Shown: in pieces, positions 57,401 through 64,000 of the stretch
Layout: every line of letters begins with the position of its first letter
Position numbering within the stretch: position 1 is the first letter of the stretch
Assembly: GCA_964036665.1 (NCBI GenBank)
Contig: OZ038533.1
Coordinates: forward strand, 12,360,413-12,424,412
Length of the DNA: 64,000 nt
Direction: 5' to 3'
Source of the DNA: Gordius sp. MW1
Taxonomy: Eukaryota; Nematomorpha; Gordioida; Gordea; Gordiidae
Made by a program: the position numbers and the translations under genes
The notes under the pieces: model-generated
Told to the model about the DNA's origin: nothing
The model's input: the letters and a program-made list of their open reading frames with translations, nothing else
Databases searched by the model: none

Positions 57401-59814
57401 CACATATAAACCAAACGGTAATTGTTTAAAAGCAAACAAACCTCTATCGTTGTTAATTGTTAAAATTTTAGACGTCTTATCATCTACACGTAACTGAAGG
57501 TATGCATTTCTAAGGTCAATCTTTGAAAAGAATCTAGAACCCTTTAAATTAGCTAAAACCATCTCTATTCTGGGTAAGGGGTATTTAGCCTCTATCTCAT
57601 GTTTATTAATAGTTATTCTATAGTCGGCACACACACGCACACTACCGTCATTTTTCTTAACGGGAACTAACGGAGTTGCCCACTTAGAATATTCTACTGA
57701 ATAATATCATCTTTTAACCAACTATCTATCACGTTATTAACCTTATCAATCCACATAAGAGGTATACGACGGGCAGGCCAAAAACGAGGAACTGCATCTG
57801 AGTGAACCCTTATCGCAAACACGTTATCGTTTAAACAACCTAATTCCTCCCAAAAAATTTCCATAAATTCCGCTTTAATCCCATCAATGTTATAATGCCA
57901 CAGTCACCCGACGTACTGACCATCACAATCAACGTCGTAGGCTTATCAACAAAAACCCTTGCCCCTGAAACCGAGGTTGGCTTATTAACTGAGTCCATTG
58001 CCTCATTAATAACAACCAAGGATTTATGCTCGTGTAAAGATGCTACCTTGAAACCGGGTGTTGCATGGTCATCAGCATTACTGATTAAACAATTGATTTT
58101 CTTATTTCTATTAAACGTTGACTTTTTACAAATGCCCCACCAATTAACTAGAGGCCCAATTAATCTAATCCAATTCCACGCAATAACATTATCTATTTCC
58201 TCATCGATAACGAATAACTCCAATTTTAAAAACTTCCTCGCCTGCACATACTCGAACTTTAGTAATCCCTAAAATTTTAATAATCGACCCGTCTAGTTGT
58301 TTTACTATAACATAACTTTTATTGACGTGTTTAAAAGGCAACAATTTTAAAAAATTACATCTACTTTTAACAAAAATAGAGGCCCGAGAACCTACTAAAT
58401 TATTCATTTGCTTACCTTCAATATTTACATAAACCACCGGAGTTTGTGAAGAATTAAAAGTTAATATAAACAATATTAGTGTTGTCCGTGCCAATCGAGC
58501 ATCAATTAAAGTTAAGCGGCCCAGGATTAACAGAATTTTCCTGCGTGGCTCTATTATCAAATTACCCGGAATAACCTGGTTATCATTATAGAACTGTCTA
58601 TTCCCATAAAACCTCCCTCCTATGGGGTTCTGGCGACTGCGATCTATATCTAAAATGCGCCCTGTCACTTTCAAAGTTACGGCTTACATTACAGATGCGC
58701 CTGATGTGCCCTCTATTGCACCTAAAGCAAAGCGGGACCGAGGTTTTAACTCTGTAAACCTGTTCTACGCGCTGCAATTTAATTATCAAAAATATTACAA
58801 TTATAATTAGTACTAAAACTATAAAAAACATCTTTTCACTTACGACAAAATTAATAAAATTAAAGAAGCTTTCGGCCCAAACATGATAATAACAATAAGA
58901 ACAGTGAAAGAATTAAATTTATAGTGACCACAACAATTTAATTAATGTCCAACTAAATGAAGGGCTATACCAAACACGATAATAAAAATAAGATACGTGA
59001 TTGAATCAAGAAATTAAATTTATAGCGTTGACATCAACAATTTAATTAAAGCCGACCTAAATGAAGGACTATTAATGATAAAAATTAGTATAAAAATAAT
59101 TATAATCAGGAAAGATTTTTAAATTAATTAGTTCAATAAAAAAAAATTACGAAACTTACGTGGTCCTTTTTCTTTTGTTTTGTACGAAAAATCGAAGGTC
59201 TAGTGCCTCGAGTCTTGTGTATCGGGATTGAAGGTAGAGATAACAGAAATTTGGTCCTCCGCCTTTATGTGTGGGTATATCTTTACCGCCTCGGATAACT
59301 ACCTTTTATTAGTACCAAATATAGTATAAACAATCTAGGACGAATGTGTGTTATAATTCAGATAAATAAAATATTGATCGGCTAATAATGATATATGAGT
59401 TGGACGATGGCCGTGAGTAATTATCCGTGAAATTAATCGGCTAGAACGGGTGACGTCTACGAGTAGGTGGAGGTATTGGATCACGGGACTTTTGGCTCTC
59501 GGTTGATAATCGCAGCTACTACACAGAGATGACAAAAATATACGATTAACATGCAGTGTACAATCCAGCCTTATAACCCTCTCGATGCGCCTCTCAATTT
59601 GCATGAGCCATGAGGGATGCCGACCGTTCGCCGCCTGCTTCTAATTAGTGCACGTCTATTCACATTACAAAATACATTACATTTTATTCCCGAAGCTATG
59701 TCATTAGCATAGGCTAGCCAAAGAGTTAACTACCTAACCACGGCTGCCGCAATAACTAAATCTTTTACTCACGCTAAACTCATTTGAAAAAGCGTCAAAA
59801 CTAACTAACTACCA
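54483..59814 (-). mobile_element. Ty3/gypsy LTR retrotransposon 2 (older)
   Basis: Direct repeats of about 510 bp at 54483-54991 and 59296-59814 share ATGCGCCTCTCAATTTGCAT and GCCATGAGGGATGCCGACC. They end GTCAAAACTAACTAACTACCA but show many differences, more than the LTRs of element 1. pol lies between them on the - strand. Target duplication and primer-binding site could not be fixed. A GC-rich stretch (55020-55420) follows the integrase, in the same position as in element 1. Confidence 0.8.
55148..58831 (-). pseudogene. Ty3/gypsy gag-pol remnant of element 2
   Basis: In - strand order there is first a degenerate nucleocapsid zinc knuckle, CFRCNRGHIRRIC (one residue short of the usual CCHC spacing, about 58720). 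A protease-like stretch follows whose active site reads LVGSRAS instead of the usual D-S/T-G-A (about 58385). Reverse transcriptase has MRVCADYR and YLDDIL (57640-56990). RNase H has VDAFNTGIGG and FTDHKPLINLF. Integrase has the zinc region CEWCKAK (about 56180) and VDAFSGW, after which the core is out of frame near 55920. Most of gag is missing. Several small breaks and the protease change show it is inactive. Confidence 0.82.
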
Positions 59815-61192
59815 CAATGATATTCGCGTTTATGAATGTCCTTTTTTAATAAAATATTAGCGAATTTATTTGCTTCACATCGAGCTATATCGGAACTGCT
59901 TATCCAAAATCCTCTTAATTTAGCATAAAAAGAATTCAGATAGGTCATCCTAAAATTTGTTGGTTAAGCAGTTCACAAGCAAACTATTGTATCTATATTT
60001 ACTCTTAATGACCGATCACACATCAATCGGTTTTAATTTTATTCAGCCCTAAGTTCTGGTAATCTAATTTTCAAATCATGGAATCATAAAGCACTATAAC
60101 CTTCTTCCATAATAAGCTTTAATGTCAAGGGTGTAATATTGTTTAGAAATTTTAACAAAAATGTTTAAATTTTATTACATAAAATAGAATACCTAAGATT
60201 AAATTTATCAATTTCAGTCCTACTGTAAATTCAAAGCCAAAAAATGCTGTCATATTGACAACAATATAAATCTACACATATTTTGTGGGTTTTGGTTAAA
60301 TTACTTTATATAGAATGGATTGTAATCTGTTTTGTCATATTTTTGCAAACATTCAACTCCTATCTATGTTTGTGACTATGTAAACCATGTCTAATTTAGC
60401 ATAAAAATGTGTTATTTGTCGCAAACAAAAGAAAAAGGGTATGTCTTAAGCTTAACATTTGATTATAAGTTAGCACACATATTATGACAGATCCCTTTTG
60501 AACCTTGAAATAACCTTTAAAAATTTATAGAATTACATGAGATATTTAGCTGAATGACCAATCGATTGAAAATTGTGCTGCTAAATTATTTCTATATATC
60601 TCAAAAGTAGCGATTTGACATTTTACTTTTTCATTATCATATGTGTCTTAATTCCTCCCCTTTAAAAATTCTGGGTTTAAACAATTTTATGATCTAAATC
60701 CGAACCTTAGCATGCAATGACTTTATTTTTTATCTGTAAAATCATGGACATTGATTAAAGTATAAGCATCGTTTAGTTTATATCCAAACTGCGTGTTCAC
60801 TGCTTTATTACTAATCAACTTCTATGATTTTATTAATGACTACCTTATAGGATATTTGCTTCTTCTTTTAACATACACGATCAAGTTACTTTTTTATAAG
60901 GAACAAGTTCTGTTCAAAGTTCATGTTGAAAATTAAAAAGTAGTTTTTGTTCCAAGTTTTTTATTTACTAATTATTCTCTTTTTATAGGATAAATAAACT
61001 TGACTTGATTCACTTCTATTATTTTATTGATTATATATTTCTAATAAAAAATATACACCTTTTTACAGTCTTGTTAAAAACATATAACCATAAAATATTG
61101 TTATTAATACAAATTGTTTTATAGCTGTTTTTTAAATTTGTTATACAATTAAACATTTTTATATTAGCAATTAAACATAGGTATTGACATGG
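59815..61192. other. Intergenic AT-rich region
   Basis: No gene or element recognised on either strand. Confidence 0.45.
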
Positions 61193-61393
61193 GTGAAGCC
61201 AGGTTTTGGATTAGGGGGGGGGGGGGCAAAACGTTTAAAAGTTCAATAAGGGGGGGGCAAAACGTTTAAAAGTTTAATAAGGGGGGGGGGGCAAAACATA
61301 TTTTTTTTTAATTTTTTAGGCTTTTTGCATTGAAATTTTTTTTTTTTGCCATTTAGGGGGGGGGGCAGTTGCCTCCCTGGCTACGCTTATGGG
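61193..61393. repeat. G-rich palindromic interspersed repeat, copy
   Basis: GCCAGGTTTTGGATTAGG at the left and CAGTTGCCTCCCTGGCTACG at the right bound the repeat. A GCAAAACGTTTAAAAGTT block preceded by a G run is present twice in tandem. It is the clearest copy of the family. Confidence 0.6.
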
Positions 61394-62200
61394 TATTGAT
61401 AGTAAGAAACAATTTATTTTAAAAGGATAAGTTATTAGTCTTGATCAATTCTTAATATTTTTGTAAATATATAGTGGTTGAGGTATATTGAAATCAATTT
61501 CTTGAATCAAATAAATAAATTTTCTCCCACACAGAAATATTAAATGTAATTTTTAATTTGATCTTTTAAATCAATTTGGTAATTAAAATTAAGAAATGTG
61601 GCTTTTTTATAAGTAAAATGGTGTTATAAAATAATATGTAATAAAAAGATATTTAACTAACACAAGCCTAAAGTGTCAACTTAATATGAAAGTGCAACAG
61701 TTATATATCTTGGAGAATTTATAATGTCTTTATTATAATTAGAGTCATTTTATGATTCTTTAAATTCTTCAGATTATAAGAAATACCTTAAAGATGTCTA
61801 ATAATACATATTATATACAATAGTTTATTTTAAAAATATCTTGATTATAATAGAACAAAATTTGTTTATACTATTTATACTATCACATTTTTTAGACAGA
61901 CTGGTTCAGTTCTATCTAAGCTCCTTGTTTATTAAATTGGTTATATTTTTTTAGGGAAAAAATTAATTTATAACATTCATAAAGGGATTGCTTGTTTTCT
62001 ACCTTATTTATTCTTAAATTATAATATCAACTTTAATCCATCTTATTTGTTAAAACTTCTTTTAACGCGAATGTCGTGTTTTGAAATTTGAATTGGATTT
62101 TTATAAAACAACTATAAATTTGTATGATTACACAGGTGGCCCGTTATTAAACGATGATGGGAATTTGTGTGGGTAAAGCCCCACCGAAATATCACGACCC
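61394..62200 (+). other. Region upstream of GTF2E1
   Basis: The stretch is AT-rich. GATTACACAG at 62126-62135 may be an acceptor for a 5' UTR exon. The frame of the coding exon is closed by a TAA at 62174. Confidence 0.3.
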
Positions 62201-63772
62201 ATGCTCCACATGAATCTAAGTGCGTTCAGTGGCTCCGACAACATGGTTTCATTTCCCGGACCAAACGCCAATCCTAGTCAAAACAGCCAGGCTGTCGGGC
62301 CTATAAAACCCGCTTCGGGTCACGATATCGACGATTTGTACGGAGCAGCACAGCATGCACCAGTCAAAACCCCGGTCAAGCAGCCCAATTGTTTCGACAA
62401 GGTGCCCATGGCACTGAAAAAATTAGTTAGACTTGCAGTATCCGCCTTTTACGGCGTAGAACAGGGGCTCATAATAGATTACCTCATCCACTACCCCTGC
62501 CTGCGGGAAGATCACTTAGCGGAGGTGCTCAAACTGGAACGCAAACATCTCCGCGCCATATTAGCCCCCCTCAGGGCAGACCACGTGGTTAAAGCGCAGA
62601 TGAGAGTAGTTATAATGACCACCTCCTCCTCCCAGTATCAGGGTGGTCAACAACAGTTTTACTATTACTACGTAGACTACGGGGCGGCGGCTAATGCAAT
62701 TCGATATCGCCTAGATCGAATGGTTGAGGCGTTGGAAAGTGAAGAAACCAGAGCATCTACCCGTTCCACTTTTCGTTGCTCTAACGCGACCTGTCATGCC
62801 ACGTACTCCGACCTCGACGTGGATAGGTTGTTTGATCCAGCCACCGGTGACCTGTTTTGCACGGTTTGCGGATCGCTAGTCGTTTTGGAGGGCGATGATA
62901 ACCACAAAATTCTCCCCGCAGTTCAAGTATGATGCCTACAAGTTAAATACGCTGAGTTGGTCCGGTAGAGTCTTACACCAATCGAGGGTTTAGAGACGAA
63001 GGCGTGGGCTTAGGCGGGGGGGGGCATAGAGGGGCGGCTGCCCCCCTTTAAATCCATAAATTTGTTGAAATTTATTAAAATGATGGCTAAAAATTTTAAA
63101 AAATGATCATTTTGACCCTCCCTAAATCTGGCTACGAGGGGTGGTTTTTTAATTGTTGTTTTTATAAAATTATAGCCATTCGATCTGCTAAATAAATTGG
63201 TGTTGCAATTTACGTATTAAGATGAGAATATATGTTAAAATAGCAAAGTTATATCTATTTAAATACCAAGCAATTTTTATATTTCCAAATTTTGCGCATG
63301 TGGTTTTAAGTTAGAGTTATAAGCGTAAACCCTTTTTCGCTTTAGAATAGAACTGATTCGTTTTAACTCCCTAATAATTGCCATTATATGTTATGTGCTA
63401 TCCGACTTTTTACATTTTTGAAAAGCATTAATTTATTTTTGTGCAACCTAAGCATTTGTAATATTTGGTTTGTTTTTGTCCCTTGCGGCTGCCTATAAAT
63501 TGTATGCATGCACGTTGTTAGCCCTCGTCGGCCGGTACTACGAAACGTGAGGCGAGGAAGGCGATTTCCCAATTCAATATCCAATTCGAATCCTTGTTCT
63601 CTATGCTACGCAAGGTGGAAAATGTGATTTTGGCTCCTCACCTAGCCAAACCCGAACCACTGGAGTTGGATTTGGATAATCTCATGAACGTCAAACGAGG
63701 CTTAACCTCTGGCCCTTACGACAGTATTTCCAATGGGATGGGCAAAAATGACCCTAATGGCCAGGGTGCAAA
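62201..63772 (+). CDS. GTF2E1: Transcription factor IIE subunit alpha (TFIIE-alpha), two 5' exons
   Basis: TFIIE-alpha recruits TFIIH to the RNA polymerase II pre-initiation complex in the nucleus. Exon 1 is 62201-62926 and exon 2 is 63522-63772. The intron is GT-AG and phase 0. The gene continues beyond the window after a GTAAGC donor at 63773. The N-terminal winged helix (KLVRLAVSAFYGVEQGLIID, residues about 70-160) is followed by the zinc ribbon CSNATC...CTVCG with the LFDPATG loop. Exon 2 carries REARKAISQFNIQF and KVENVILA, as in human (ARFNEQIEP region). A leader of about 60 residues before the winged helix is longer than in human. The first cysteine pair has four residues between, not two. 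Start: first ATG after the in-frame stop; the next ATG is only three codons on. Confidence 0.93.
63005..63140. repeat. G-rich repeat inside the GTF2E1 intron
   Basis: GTGGGCTTAGGCGG and a G run followed by GCGGCTGCCCCCC, an AT-rich centre and CTGGCTACGAGG are a member of the 677-862 family. It occupies part of the 595-bp intron. Confidence 0.5.
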
Positions 63773-64000
63773 GTAAGCCCACATGTTTGTTTGCTAAATT
63801 AGAATTTGTGTACAATAATATTTGACACTGACCCACAATATTTAATTTTTTAAAATGGCTGAAGAACAAACACGGGTTAACCTGTAATTTCTACTTCTTT
63901 ATATTTTTATTTAGATTAGCTTTGTCTTAATACGTGATTTATCTTCAACCGCGTCATATTTTGTTTCGCTTAATAGCGCGATATTCATGCCTTTGAGATC
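63773..64000 (+). other. Start of GTF2E1 intron 2
   Basis: The stretch begins at the GTAAGC donor. No further exon is identified before the window ends. Confidence 0.5.

Overview
The window is nuclear DNA from an animal: AT-rich, intron-containing and full of mobile elements. SMIM14 is, as far as I know, an animal gene, and ATG5 and TFIIE-alpha are conserved eukaryotic genes. I cannot name the phylum. Five of the ten introns I could define are only 34-39 nt long, which is unusual for an animal.

Three host genes can be built exon by exon, all on the + strand. ATG5 (7680-16589, seven exons, 309 residues) has two of its six introns swollen by transposons. SMIM14 (43215-43639, four exons, 104 residues) is spread over only 425 bp. 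GTF2E1/TFIIE-alpha (from 62201, running off the right edge) shows two coding exons. Two more exon-like pieces (18926-18998 and about 19392-19595) are unassigned.

The rest is mostly transposons. Left part (1-7.6 kb): a foldback element, a hAT element with GAACGCGTTC-rich arms, and a Mutator-like element with about 0.5 kb inverted arms that ends 64 bp before the ATG5 start codon. ATG5 introns: a Helentron-type element (HINE), a ZBED-type hAT and a Helitron. 17-30 kb: a hAT element, a tRNA-like SINE head, a four-level nest (G-rich repeat, hAT, hAT, mariner) with target duplications preserved, and HINEs with arrays of about 118-bp units. 30-36 kb: an RTE-like LINE with a second fragment head to head, a small Helitron and a short non-autonomous LTR element. 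36.7-43 kb: a pogo/Tc1-type element split by a Ty3/gypsy element with nearly identical LTRs. 45-51 kb: a Ty3 integrase remnant, then a HINE carrying a piggyBac element whose distal half is inverted about an internal TTAA, then a hAT element. 52-60 kb: a Helitron and an older Ty3/gypsy element with about 0.5 kb LTRs.

Every transposase or polymerase I can read is broken, truncated or rearranged. Element boundaries were found by eye from inverted ends and target-site duplications. Host gene models rest on GT/AG sites with matching phases and on similarity to remembered human proteins. No search was run.
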